From CAZWVR01 sp964637235 (lineage in GTDB: Bacteria; Bacteroidota; Bacteroidia; Bacteroidales; S143-33): 19,360 bases of DNA. The notes beneath the pieces are model-generated. The model did no database searches, was not told the origin of the DNA, and was given only the letters and a program-made list of their open reading frames with translations. The stretch covers positions 1 to 19,360 of the forward strand of contig CAZWVR010000041.1 of assembly GCA_964637235.1 (NCBI GenBank). The letters run 5' to 3'. Shown piece by piece: positions 1-7,543 of this stretch. The position numbers and the translations under genes were made by a program. Every line of letters begins with the position of its first letter. The stretch's first letter is position 1.

Positions 1-55
1 ACCCGCGACCTCCGGCGTGACAGGCCGGCATTCTAACCAGCTGAACTACCAGACC
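1..55 (-). tRNA. tRNA-Asp (GUC), 3' part cut by the window
   Basis: Read on the minus strand from position 55, the sequence starts GGTCTGGTAGTTCAGC, a typical bacterial tRNA-Asp acceptor arm and D-arm. It continues through an anticodon stem CCGGC/GCCGG enclosing the loop with anticodon GTC (positions 21-19), then enters the variable region and the GCGGGT start of the T-arm. The window starts inside the T-arm, so the rest of the T-arm, the 3' acceptor strand and any CCA are not visible. It decodes GAC/GAU. A promoter-like element lies just upstream (69-100). Confidence 0.93.
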
Positions 56-68
56 TCTAAAAGCACTG

Positions 69-100
69 CAAAAATGATGTTTTTTTTCAACAAATGCAAA
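69..100 (-). promoter_or_regulatory. Probable promoter of tRNA-Asp
   Basis: On the minus strand TTTG (100-97) is followed after 20 nt by CATTTTTG (76-69). This is one mismatch from the Bacteroidota -7 consensus TAnnTTTG, with a fitting -33 element and spacing. Transcription would start around position 62, a few bases before the tRNA 5' end at 55. Inferred from motif and spacing only. Confidence 0.5.
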
Positions 101-126
101 TTTTTAACTTTTATTAAAATTTAAAA

Positions 127-1668
127 TCATAAAGGTATATTCCCATGCTTCTTAGGCGGTAATTTAACACTCTTATTACGAGCCATTTCAAGTGCTTGTA
201 TTATTTTTTTACGAGTTTCTCTTGGGAATATAACTTCATCAATATAACCAAGTTCAGCAGCTTTATAGGGATTATAAAATTTTTCTTTATATTCAGCAAC
301 TATTTTAGCCTTTTCCTCTGGGTCTGTTATGTGTCTATATAAAATATTTACAGCCCCGTCTGCGCCCATAACTGCGATTTCTGCCGTAGGATATGCCATA
401 TTATAATCTGCCCCGATATGTTTACTATTCATTACGTCGTATGCACCACCGTATGCTTTACGTGTGATAACAGTTATTTTAGGCACTGTTGCCTCAGAAA
501 ATGCGTAAAGAAGTTTAGCACCGTGTTTGATAATTCCACCATATTCTTGGGCTGTTCCCGGCAAAAATCCAGGCACATCTTCCAAAACTACAAGAGGAAT
601 ATTAAAAGCATCGCAGAAACGAACAAAACGAGCTGCTTTTATAGAGGAGTTAATATCCAATACCCCTGCTAAATGTGCAGGTTGATTAGCTACAAAACCT
701 ACTGGTTTACCAGCCATACGCGCGAAACCTATAACAATATTCTGAGCATAATAGGGTTGTATTTCAAAAAAGATTCCATCATCAACAATTTTAGTAATAA
801 TATCCTTTATATCATAGGGTTTATTAGGATCAACTGGCACTACTTCGTCCAGAGACTCGTCAATCCTATCCGGCGGGTCATTAGTAGGTTTTATTGGCGG
901 GTCTTCCATATTGTTTGAAGGCAGAAAACTCATAAGTTCACGTATCATCATCATTGCTTGTTCTTCGTCTTCGGCAACTAAATGAGCCACACCACTTTTT
1001 GAATTATGCGTCATAGCGCCGCCAAGTTCGTTTTTTGTCACTTCCTCGTGTGTCACGGTTTTTATTACATCAGGTCCTGTGACAAACATATAACTTTTTT
1101 CTTTGACCATTAGAATAAAGTCGGTAATAGCTGGCGAATAGACTGCTCCACCTGCACAAGGACCTAAAATTGCCGATATTTGGGGTATAACTCCCGATGC
1201 AATGGTATTTCTATAAAAAATATCAGCATATCCGCCCAGACTTCTGACGCCTTCTTGTATTCTTGCACCTCCTGAATCATTAAGACCTATAACAGGAGCG
1301 CCCATTCGCATTGCTAAATCCATTATTTTGATAATCTTATTTGCATTAGCTCTACTGAGTGAACCTCCAAAAACTGTAAAATCTTGTGAAAAGACAAAGA
1401 CCAAACGCCCGTCAATTTTTCCATATCCTGTAATAACTCCGTCGCCGAGGATTTTCTTTTTATCCATTCCAAAATCCGTAGTATCGTGCACTACGAATTT
1501 GTCCATTTCTACAAATGTTCCGGGGTCAAGCAAAAGTTCAAGTCTTTCTCTGGCGGTTAATTTTCCTGCTTTTTTCTGTTTAGCAATTCTTTCTGCCCCA
1601 CCGCCTAACAGGGCTTGTTTATTTTTTTCTTCGAGTTCTTTGAATTTTTTTTCAAGTAAAGGATCCAT
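127..1668 (-). CDS. pccB: Acyl-CoA carboxylase carboxyltransferase subunit, probably propionyl-CoA carboxylase beta
   Basis: 513 aa, the usual length for the carboxyltransferase (CT) beta subunit of propionyl-CoA carboxylase and the related MmdA of methylmalonyl-CoA decarboxylase. It transfers the carboxyl group from carboxybiotin to an acyl-CoA in the cytoplasm. Both crotonase-like halves are visible: the N-terminal one with GGSLS, NDSGGARIQEG and GPCAGGAVYSPA (about residues 100-180), and the C-terminal one with VPGFLPG, ITRKAYGGAYDVM and AVMGADGAVNIL. Asp411 in GGAYDVM falls where studied propionyl-CoA-preferring CT subunits carry Asp and acetyl-CoA-accepting ones carry Ile, so propionyl-CoA is the likely substrate. 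It is last in a three-gene operon, 11 nt after the biotin carrier gene. The ATP-dependent biotin carboxylase in the same operon argues for a carboxylase rather than a sodium-pumping decarboxylase, but the CT sequence alone would fit MmdA. Confidence 0.93.
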   Translation of the reverse strand: MDPLLEKKFKELEEKNKQALLGGGAERIAKQKKAGKLTARERLELLLDPGTFVEMDKFVVHDTTDFGMDKKKILGDGVITGYGKIDGRLVFVFSQDFTVFGGSLSRANANKIIKIMDLAMRMGAPVIGLNDSGGARIQEGVRSLGGYADIFYRNTIASGVIPQISAILGPCAGGAVYSPAITDFILMVKEKSYMFVTGPDVIKTVTHEEVTKNELGGAMTHNSKSGVAHLVAEDEEQAMMMIRELMSFLPSNNMEDPPIKPTNDPPDRIDESLDEVVPVDPNKPYDIKDIITKIVDDGIFFEIQPYYAQNIVIGFARMAGKPVGFVANQPAHLAGVLDINSSIKAARFVRFCDAFNIPLVVLEDVPGFLPGTAQEYGGIIKHGAKLLYAFSEATVPKITVITRKAYGGAYDVMNSKHIGADYNMAYPTAEIAVMGADGAVNILYRHITDPEEKAKIVAEYKEKFYNPYKAAELGYIDEVIFPRETRKKIIQALEMARNKSVKLPPKKHGNIPL

Positions 1669-1679
1669 AATTGTGTTTT

Positions 1680-2201
1680 TTATTTGATATCTTCAAGTAA
1701 AATTAAAGGCTGGTTGCCATCAATGGCATCGCCTTCTTTAACAAGAATTTTTTTAACAATTTTATCAGAATGCACTTTATATTCGCTTTGCATTTTCATT
1801 GCTTCAACGACTATTACAGTATCGCCGTCTTTGACTTTATCTCCCTCTGATACAGGAATTTTTACAATTTTACCAGGCATTGGTGTCATTATAACGTTAC
1901 TATCATCTGTGGCGGCACTACCTTTTCGAGAAAGAGCATAACGAGTCTGTGCGTCTATTACTTCGGCTTCTATCATTTCATTAGCTAAGGTTACGTAATA
2001 TTTTTTAGCGTTCTGCACAATAGGTGCAACTTCTATGTTATATGAATTATTTTTGTGAAGCAATGACCATACATAGGTAGAGGTATGGCGTGCATCTACT
2101 TCGTAGATTTTGTCGTCCACTGCCACAGTGAGTATATCACCTTTTTTTTCCAGCAGTTTGACTTTCTTTGTTTTTCCTGCAATTTTTATTTCAAGTTCCA
2201 T
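1680..2201 (-). CDS. Biotin carboxyl carrier subunit of acyl-CoA carboxylase
   Basis: 173 aa. The C-terminal ~75 residues are a biotinyl domain: PMPGKIVKIPVSEGDKVKDG, then the EAMKM signature with the biotin-accepting Lys136, then the mirrored half ending LILLEDIK. The N-terminal ~90 residues (MELEIKIAGKTKKVKL... YNIEV) are beta-rich and resemble the biotin-carrier/BT linker of alpha subunits of propionyl-CoA-type carboxylases. A linker that is Ala/Pro-rich in many homologues is short here (residues about 90-103). The protein shuttles carboxybiotin between the biotin carboxylase encoded upstream (28 nt gap) and the carboxyltransferase encoded downstream (11 nt gap). It needs biotinylation by BirA, which is not in this window. 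Role is clear from the motif and operon; the exact carboxylase class is inferred. Confidence 0.92.
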   Translation of the reverse strand: MELEIKIAGKTKKVKLLEKKGDILTVAVDDKIYEVDARHTSTYVWSLLHKNNSYNIEVAPIVQNAKKYYVTLANEMIEAEVIDAQTRYALSRKGSAATDDSNVIMTPMPGKIVKIPVSEGDKVKDGDTVIVVEAMKMQSEYKVHSDKIVKKILVKEGDAIDGNQPLILLEDIK

Positions 2202-2229
2202 AGCTGTTTTTTTTTAGGGGTTAAATTAA

Positions 2230-3732
2230 CTAGTCTAAACCACGCATAGCCCTCATTCTACCTGCGATTTTCCATTGACTAGTTTCTGCTATATCTGTGC
2301 GTTTCATATTTTTTTGCGAGCGTTCAATATAGTCCAGATATACGACAATAGCGGATATATCCAGAAGTTTTTCGTCAAATTCTGTTTTAGTTTTCAGCTG
2401 GTCTATATATAGTCCAACAAAACGAGTATCGTATTTACCTTCTCTAAATTTCGGATGTTTCAAAACTTTAATCAGGAACGAAACATTGTTTTTAATTCCA
2501 GCAATTCTATATTCGCTCAAAGCTCTTATCATACGGTTTATTGCTTCGTTTCTATCTTTTCCCCAGGTAATAACTTTTGCAATCATAGGGTCATAGTAAA
2601 TAGGAATTTCAAAGCCGCGATATACGTATCCATCTACTCTTACTCCAATACCTTCTGGATGTTTTATAAATGCTACTTTTCCCGGAGCAGGCATAAAATT
2701 ATTATCAGGGTCTTCGGCGTAAATACGGCATTCTATTGCGTGTCCCAGTTGAGGCACGTCTTGCTGTTTTATTTCCAAAGGCAATCCATAGGCAATTTTT
2801 ATTTGTTCTTTAACTAAATCGTAGCCTGTTGTCATTTCTGTAATGGGATGTTCTACTTGCAGGCGGGTATTCATTTCAAGAAAATAGAATTCTCTATTGT
2901 CAGATACCAGAAATTCAACTGTTCCAGCGCCTACATAATTTACGGATTTTGCAGCTTGGACAGCAGTTTCTCCCATTTTCTTACGTAGTTCAGGCGTCAT
3001 AAGGGGAGAGGGCGTTTCTTCAATGATTTTTTGGTGCCTTCGCTGAACAGAACATTCACGTTCGTTAATGTGTATAACATTTCCGTGTTTATCCGCAAGT
3101 ATCTGAAATTCAATATGATGTGGCGAAGTTATGTATTTTTCAATATACACGGTATCGTCGCCAAAAGCGGCTTTTGCTTCTGCTTTTGCCAGACGATATG
3201 CTTCTGAGAGTTCTTCTTTGGAATGGACAAGACGCATACCTTTACCACCGCCACCTGCTGAAGCTTTTATCATTATAGGAAAGCCGATTTTTTCGGCTGT
3301 TTCAAATAGTTTACTCTCGTCTTCAATGGTAGCACCGGGAACAACTGGCACTCCTGCTTTTTCCATAGTCTTACGGGCGGTAATTTTATCGCCCATAGTA
3401 GTTATAGCATACGGCTCCGGACCAATAAAAACAATGCCTACCTCTTTACATCTTTGCGAAAATTCTGCATTTTCAGACAAAAAACCATATCCAGGATGAA
3501 TAGCTTCTGCCCCGCTTTTTTTGGCTACTTCTATAATTTTGTCCATATTCAAATAACTCTCTGCCGAAGGCGATTTGCCTATGTAATAAGCTTCATCTGC
3601 GTATTTCACATGAAAGGCATCTCTATCGGCATCAGAATAAACCGCAACTGTCTTTATGCCCATCTCCCTTGCTGACCGCATAACTCTAACCGCTATCTCT
3701 CCACGGTTAGCAACAAGAATTTTTTTAAACAT
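2230..3732 (-). CDS. accC: Biotin carboxylase subunit of acyl-CoA carboxylase
   Basis: 500 aa. Catalyses ATP-dependent carboxylation of the biotin on the carrier protein, using bicarbonate. The N-terminal domain begins MFKKILVANRGEIAVRV. The ATP-grasp domain carries the glycine-rich loop KASAGGGGKGMRLV, the active-site stretch NERECSVQRRHQK and the metal-binding EMNTRLQVEHPITE. The C-terminal domain includes HAIECRIYAEDP. A free-standing AccC is about 450 aa; here some 50 extra residues end in SQWKIAGRMRAMRG, resembling the segment that leads into the BT domain of fused alpha subunits. First gene of the operon. A GAAGGAG stretch about 17 nt before the ATG is too far away to be a good ribosome site, and the -7 element TATCTTTG lies upstream at 3770-3763. 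The symbol follows the family; the operon may be named pcc. Confidence 0.93.
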   Translation of the reverse strand: MFKKILVANRGEIAVRVMRSAREMGIKTVAVYSDADRDAFHVKYADEAYYIGKSPSAESYLNMDKIIEVAKKSGAEAIHPGYGFLSENAEFSQRCKEVGIVFIGPEPYAITTMGDKITARKTMEKAGVPVVPGATIEDESKLFETAEKIGFPIMIKASAGGGGKGMRLVHSKEELSEAYRLAKAEAKAAFGDDTVYIEKYITSPHHIEFQILADKHGNVIHINERECSVQRRHQKIIEETPSPLMTPELRKKMGETAVQAAKSVNYVGAGTVEFLVSDNREFYFLEMNTRLQVEHPITEMTTGYDLVKEQIKIAYGLPLEIKQQDVPQLGHAIECRIYAEDPDNNFMPAPGKVAFIKHPEGIGVRVDGYVYRGFEIPIYYDPMIAKVITWGKDRNEAINRMIRALSEYRIAGIKNNVSFLIKVLKHPKFREGKYDTRFVGLYIDQLKTKTEFDEKLLDISAIVVYLDYIERSQKNMKRTDIAETSQWKIAGRMRAMRGLD

Positions 3733-3762
3733 AATTATATTTTTTTCCTATCTCCTTCACTA

Positions 3763-3770
3763 CAAAGATA
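3763..3770 (-). promoter_or_regulatory. Probable -7 element for the acyl-CoA carboxylase operon
   Basis: The minus strand reads TATCTTTG, an exact match to the Bacteroidota -7 consensus TAnnTTTG, about 30 nt upstream of the biotin carboxylase ATG. No good TTTG was seen 19-21 nt further upstream, so support is from the -7 box and its position only. Confidence 0.5.
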
Positions 3771-3907
3771 AAGGTATTATATAAAGTTAATCCTGATTGA
3801 AATCATAACAAAAAAAATAATTTTTTTTTAATTTCTAAAATTTAAACTTAACTCTAAACATAGAATGCAAGAAATATCCTGAAAAATTCATCAACTTAAT
3901 AATTTAA

Positions 3908-3939
3908 TTTTGTATTTTTTAAAATTATTTTTACCTTTG
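3908..3939 (+). promoter_or_regulatory. Probable promoter of the hemerythrin-phosphatase operon
   Basis: TTTTG (3908-3912) is followed after 19 nt by TACCTTTG (3932-3939), an exact fit to the Bacteroidota promoter pattern. Predicted transcription starts around 3943-3946, giving a leader of only 13-16 nt before the ATG at 3959. The gene just downstream has no Shine-Dalgarno sequence. Confidence 0.62.
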
Positions 3940-3958
3940 AAGCTCTAAAACTTTTGCT

Positions 3959-4363
3959 ATGTCAGAAAATAATAAAACAATTCTAATAGAATGGACTGAT
4001 GAATTTGAAATTTGCCCAACAATAGATAAACAACATAAAAAACTTATTGACTTAATAAATGAACTATATAATGCGCTAACTGAGGGAAAAGGACGAAATA
4101 TTTTATCCGACATTCTTAAAGAATTAGAAGCCTATTCTGTTTACCATTTTTCAACAGAAGAAAAAATGTTTGAAGAAAAAAATTATTCTGAAAAAGATAT
4201 TCATAAAAAACAGCACAATTTTTTCATACAAAAAGTACAAGAATTTAAAGAAAGATTTAATTCTCATGATATAAAACTTCTATATGATGTTACTTATTTT
4301 ATCAGGGACTGGATATATGAGCATATTTTAATAAGCGACAAAAAGTATAAAGAAATATGCTAA
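3959..4363 (+). CDS. Bacteriohemerythrin
   Basis: 134 aa, a single stand-alone hemerythrin domain. Hemerythrins bind O2 reversibly at a di-iron centre held in a four-helix bundle. All seven expected ligands are present with family spacing: His26 (IDKQH), His63 and Glu67 (HFSTE), His82 and His86 (HKKQH), His122 and Asp127 (HILISD). The N-terminal IEWTDEFEICPTID matches the usual start of bacterial forms. There is no signal peptide, so it is cytoplasmic. The stop codon overlaps the start of the next gene (ATGCTAA), so the two are almost certainly co-transcribed and translationally coupled to a GAF/SpoIIE-type phosphatase. Known bacteriohemerythrin roles are oxygen carriage, oxygen storage and signalling. 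A role as the O2-responsive partner of that phosphatase is inference from position. Confidence 0.95.
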   Translation: MSENNKTILIEWTDEFEICPTIDKQHKKLIDLINELYNALTEGKGRNILSDILKELEAYSVYHFSTEEKMFEEKNYSEKDIHKKQHNFFIQKVQEFKERFNSHDIKLLYDVTYFIRDWIYEHILISDKKYKEIC

Positions 4364-7050
4364 AACAAAAGCTATATATTAGTTTACTGATTATCAATTT
4401 ATTATCATATACAAATCTCACTGGCCAAACTTATATCGATAGTCTCCGAAATATTATAAGTAGAAATCCATCTGATAGCGAAAAAGCTGTAATTTATTTA
4501 AAAATAGGGAAATATTATACAGATATAAATTTAGATAGTAGCTTATTTTATTACAACAAAGCTGAAAAAATAGCAAAAGAAAAGAACCTGCGAAGCTTGT
4601 TAATTAGAATACTTAATAATCAGGCTATTTCTATAGACGAACGTGGATATATTCTACAAGCTAAACAAAAAATTGATACAGCTCTGAGTATAGCCCGCGA
4701 TTCTGCAGAAATAGAACTTTTAGAAAATCATTTAGGCATTATATATATGGATATGGGGCTATACGAGCGAGCTTATAAAATTTTTGCTAAAAAATTAAAA
4801 ATACATAAACAACATAATGATAGTTCAACTATCTCTGCAATCTATTCATATCTTAGCGGAATATTCATAAATACACAAAATTACGATTCTGTATTTATAT
4901 ATAGTATCCAAGCATATAAAATTGATAGTGCCCTAAAAGACACTTTTGACATGATTATAGACTTGCTTTATAAAGGAAATGCTTCTATACATTTAAAAAA
5001 ATATTCACTGGCAAAAAAAGATCTCTTTAAAGCTTTAAACTTAGCTAAAATAGACAATCAAATATATCTTTTTGGAGATATTTACAAGACATTAGCAGAT
5101 TTATATCGTGCTATAAATAAAACAGATTCAGCTTATTTTTACTATAAACTTTCGCAAAAATGGAATAAAAGAGATAACTATATACCCGGCCTATTTTCTA
5201 ACTATATAGCACTGGCAAAATTATTTCTACCCAATAAACCTTTATTAAGCCTAAAATTTATAGATAGCGCAAGGCAGTATATCAACAAACTCCCCCTATT
5301 TTACCTAAAAGATTATTATCAAGTGAAATATCAAATTTTCGAAAAATTAGGCAAATACGACTCTGCATTTTATTATATTCAGAAATACTACATAACAGAA
5401 GATTCTATAAAACTCAACCAACAAAAATATGAAATACAAGTAGCACAATTAGATGCTAAAATAAAAAATGCTCAATACAAAATAAAAGAAACTATACAAA
5501 GTCTTAAAAAAGAAAAGAAAAAACAAACACTTTATTTCCATTTTGCCATCATTGTTCTGTTATTCAGTCTATTTATAACATATTTAGCCATAAAATTAAA
5601 TAAAAACAAAAAAGAGCTTTTAATTCTAAATAAAAAACTAACAGAAGCCCGTAAAAAAGATGAAATACAAATTGCATTATATAATATACAGAAGCAAACA
5701 ATATCCATGCCTATTGATAGTAAATTAGATGAAATTTTAGAAACACATCTAAACGAATTACTTAGAATACCTTGGCTAAAACTTCAAAAAAGAGCTATTA
5801 TATTTTTAACAGACGATGGTCAAAATCTTCATATAGCAGCTACTGTAAATATAGAAGAAAGTGCAAAAAAGAAATGTAGCAATATACAAGCAGGAGAATG
5901 CCTATGTGGCAAAGCTCTTAAATATAAACAAACAATTATAGAGAAAGAATCGACTGAAAATCATACACAAAGATACGAAAATATATCCCCACATGGACAT
6001 TATATTGCACCTATATATATAAACAAAAAAATTGTAGGTGTACTATGTTTATTCCTTTCCCCAAAATATGAACTATCTAAAAATGAGTTACTTTTTTTAG
6101 AGCAATATTTAATCTTAATCTCAAATATAATTGATAGAAAACTTAAAACTGAAAGAATAAAAACAGCACTAAATAAACAAGATGAACTAAATCAACAATT
6201 ATTCGCTCAATCTCTGTTACTGGAACAACAAAAAATAAAACTTGAAAGAATCACCAAACAACTTGAAGAACAAAGTAAAATATTGGATAAAGCTCTCAGT
6301 GATATAAAAGCAAGTATAACATATACTTCATACATTGTAAATACATTATTACCCTCCGAAGAAGAGCTAAAAACCATATTCAAAGAATTTTTCTTAATAT
6401 TTAAACCAATAGAAAAAATTGGTGGCGATTTTTATTTTGCAAAAAAAATTGATAATAAAATATACTTTGCAGTAGGCGATGCAACAGGACATGGAATTCC
6501 GGGAGCTTTTCTGGCAAGCCAAGCAATATTTTTTATAAATGAGATTATAGAAAAAAATACAAATCATACTTCGGCAAAAATATTGACACAACTGCGAATT
6601 AAAATTAAAGAAATATTTAAACATGCTCAAAATACCTCTATAAAATATAATGGGTTAGATTTAGCATTCTGCATTATTGATATTACTAATAATCAACTCA
6701 ATTATGCCGGAGCATACAACTCTCTGCTCTATGTAAGAGATGGACAAGTAATAAGAATAAAACCTACTAAAAATCCTATCGGACTGTATATATACGAAAA
6801 AGAATTTAAAGACCATTTTATAAAAATAAAAAAGGACGATATGATTTATTTGCAGACAGATGGATTTACAGACCAACTACATCACACTGATTTAAAAAAA
6901 TACAGTATCAAGCGATATATGAATTTATTAGAAAAAATCTATAAACTACCTGTTATTGAGCAGAAACAAATTCTTTTAGAAGAATTTGAAAAATGGAAAG
7001 GTAATAATCCTCAAATAGACGATATAACAATATTAGGAATCCGTTGGTAA
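4357..7050 (+). CDS. Membrane TPR-GAF-SpoIIE (PP2C-type) serine phosphatase
   Basis: 897 aa signalling protein. An N-terminal signal or anchor segment (residues 1 to about 23) is followed by TPR-like helical repeats (about 25-360), a coiled coil, one membrane span (about 393-412), a GAF domain (about 455-610), a long coiled coil (about 610-670) and a C-terminal PP2C/SpoIIE phosphatase (about 675-897). The phosphatase keeps its metal-binding acidic motifs: GGD (Asp691), GDATGHG (Asp708), TDG (Asp835) and DDIT (888-889). The TPRs should face the periplasm and the GAF and phosphatase domains the cytoplasm. The GAF domain has a GECLCG motif (Cys515, Cys517), another Cys at 507, and HGHY (His546, His548), possible metal or redox ligands. 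Relatives (RsbU-like) dephosphorylate anti-sigma-factor antagonists; no such partner is encoded nearby. The start overlaps the hemerythrin stop by 7 nt. Confidence 0.9.
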   Translation: MLKQKLYISLLIINLLSYTNLTGQTYIDSLRNIISRNPSDSEKAVIYLKIGKYYTDINLDSSLFYYNKAEKIAKEKNLRSLLIRILNNQAISIDERGYILQAKQKIDTALSIARDSAEIELLENHLGIIYMDMGLYERAYKIFAKKLKIHKQHNDSSTISAIYSYLSGIFINTQNYDSVFIYSIQAYKIDSALKDTFDMIIDLLYKGNASIHLKKYSLAKKDLFKALNLAKIDNQIYLFGDIYKTLADLYRAINKTDSAYFYYKLSQKWNKRDNYIPGLFSNYIALAKLFLPNKPLLSLKFIDSARQYINKLPLFYLKDYYQVKYQIFEKLGKYDSAFYYIQKYYITEDSIKLNQQKYEIQVAQLDAKIKNAQYKIKETIQSLKKEKKKQTLYFHFAIIVLLFSLFITYLAIKLNKNKKELLILNKKLTEARKKDEIQIALYNIQKQTISMPIDSKLDEILETHLNELLRIPWLKLQKRAIIFLTDDGQNLHIAATVNIEESAKKKCSNIQAGECLCGKALKYKQTIIEKESTENHTQRYENISPHGHYIAPIYINKKIVGVLCLFLSPKYELSKNELLFLEQYLILISNIIDRKLKTERIKTALNKQDELNQQLFAQSLLLEQQKIKLERITKQLEEQSKILDKALSDIKASITYTSYIVNTLLPSEEELKTIFKEFFLIFKPIEKIGGDFYFAKKIDNKIYFAVGDATGHGIPGAFLASQAIFFINEIIEKNTNHTSAKILTQLRIKIKEIFKHAQNTSIKYNGLDLAFCIIDITNNQLNYAGAYNSLLYVRDGQVIRIKPTKNPIGLYIYEKEFKDHFIKIKKDDMIYLQTDGFTDQLHHTDLKKYSIKRYMNLLEKIYKLPVIEQKQILLEEFEKWKGNNPQIDDITILGIRW

Positions 7051-7076
7051 ATTATATAATTTAAAATTCGTTTTAA

Positions 7077-7151
7077 AAAAGGGAAGCGTACGAACTCTAC
7101 CAAAGTTTTACAAGTCTATAAAAATCTATCTATTACACACGCTTCCCTTTT
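7077..7151. terminator. Long inverted repeat between convergent genes, probable bidirectional terminator
   Basis: AAAAGGGAAGCGT (7077-7089) and ACGCTTCCCTTTT (7139-7151) form a perfect 13-bp stem around a 49-nt loop. It lies between the stop codons of the phosphatase (plus) and the winged-helix gene (minus). On the minus strand the stem leads into six T's, fitting termination of the winged-helix gene; on the plus strand there are only four. The loop is large for an ordinary terminator, so a small structured RNA is possible. Confidence 0.6.
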
Positions 7152-7171
7152 AAAGCTATATAACCCTATTA

Positions 7172-7363
7172 TCATTTAGCTTTATAATAGCAACGTTTAG
7201 GACTATAAACAAGCCCTTCTTTTTTCAATTTGCTAATTATTTTACTGACTTTATCCTTTTCAATACCTGTTATTTTAGCTATATCAGCTGTTTTAAGCTC
7301 CTTATCTTGAGCTTTCATAGCTTCTAAAACAAATTTAGCCTGATCATCAAGTTTTGCAGCCAT
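7172..7363 (-). CDS. Small winged helix-turn-helix protein
   Basis: 63 aa from the ATG at 7363 (MAAKLDDQAKFVLEAMK). The whole protein is one winged-helix domain: helix 1 (about 6-17), a helix-turn-helix (LKTADIAKITGIEKDKVSKII, about 22-42) and a wing (KKEGLVYSPKRCYYKAK) with a conserved-looking SPKRCYY end. It probably binds DNA as a MarR/ArsR-like minimal regulator; target and ligand are unknown. An upstream in-frame TTG at 7384 would extend it by 7 residues, but that codon lies inside the predicted -7 element TATCTTTG (7389-7382), so the ATG is preferred. It is divergent from the amidase gene (180 nt apart) and convergent with the phosphatase gene. One Cys (in KRCYY) could be redox- or metal-responsive, but nothing shows this. 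Confidence 0.82.
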   Translation of the reverse strand: MAAKLDDQAKFVLEAMKAQDKELKTADIAKITGIEKDKVSKIISKLKKEGLVYSPKRCYYKAK

Positions 7364-7381
7364 GACTATTTTATTTTTATG

Positions 7382-7414
7382 CAAAGATAAAATAAAAAAT
7401 AGAAAAATTCCAAA
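7382..7414 (-). promoter_or_regulatory. Probable promoter of the winged-helix gene
   Basis: On the minus strand TTTG (7414-7411) is followed after 21 nt by TATCTTTG (7389-7382). This fits the Bacteroidota consensus and places the transcription start about 12 nt before the ATG at 7363. Confidence 0.58.
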
Positions 7415-7524
7415 TTTTAAGATATTAAAAATATAAAATTATTCTAAAAAAAATATTTTGCACAAATAAGCTATAAATACAAACTTTCCACAACTTTAAA
7501 ATGGCAGTATTCAAAGATTTTTTG

Positions 7525-7532
7525 TAATTTTG
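7525..7532 (+). promoter_or_regulatory. Probable -7 element of the amidase gene
   Basis: TAATTTTG matches TAnnTTTG and ends 11 nt before the ATG at 7544. The leader would be only about 5-7 nt, so the transcript may be nearly leaderless. No clear TTTG was found 19-21 nt upstream. Confidence 0.45.
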
Positions 7533-7543
7533 AAAACAAAAAA

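Noticed and set aside
1..126. tRNA-Asp as an integration site for a mobile element
   Set aside because: No integrase, direct repeat of the tRNA end or foreign genes are seen; the tRNA 3' end lies outside the window and the neighbours are ordinary metabolic genes.
1328..1687. 119-codon frame opposite the carboxyltransferase gene
   Set aside because: It lies entirely antisense to a clear enzyme gene and its protein has no recognisable fold. The same holds for the other antisense frames across the carboxylase operon.
127..3732. Sodium-pumping methylmalonyl-CoA decarboxylase operon
   Set aside because: The carboxyltransferase would fit, but the operon contains an ATP-dependent biotin carboxylase and lacks the membrane beta and the gamma/delta subunits expected for the pump.
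3905..3927. Inverted repeat TAATTTT/AAAATTA in the hemerythrin promoter spacer
   Set aside because: Such short A/T-only palindromes are expected by chance in this composition, so it cannot be called an operator.
4357..7050. Histidine kinase
   Set aside because: TPR-TM-coiled-coil layouts are common in kinases, but the C-terminal motifs (GGD, GDATGHG, TDG, DDIT) are those of a PP2C/SpoIIE phosphatase, and no H-box or N-box is present.
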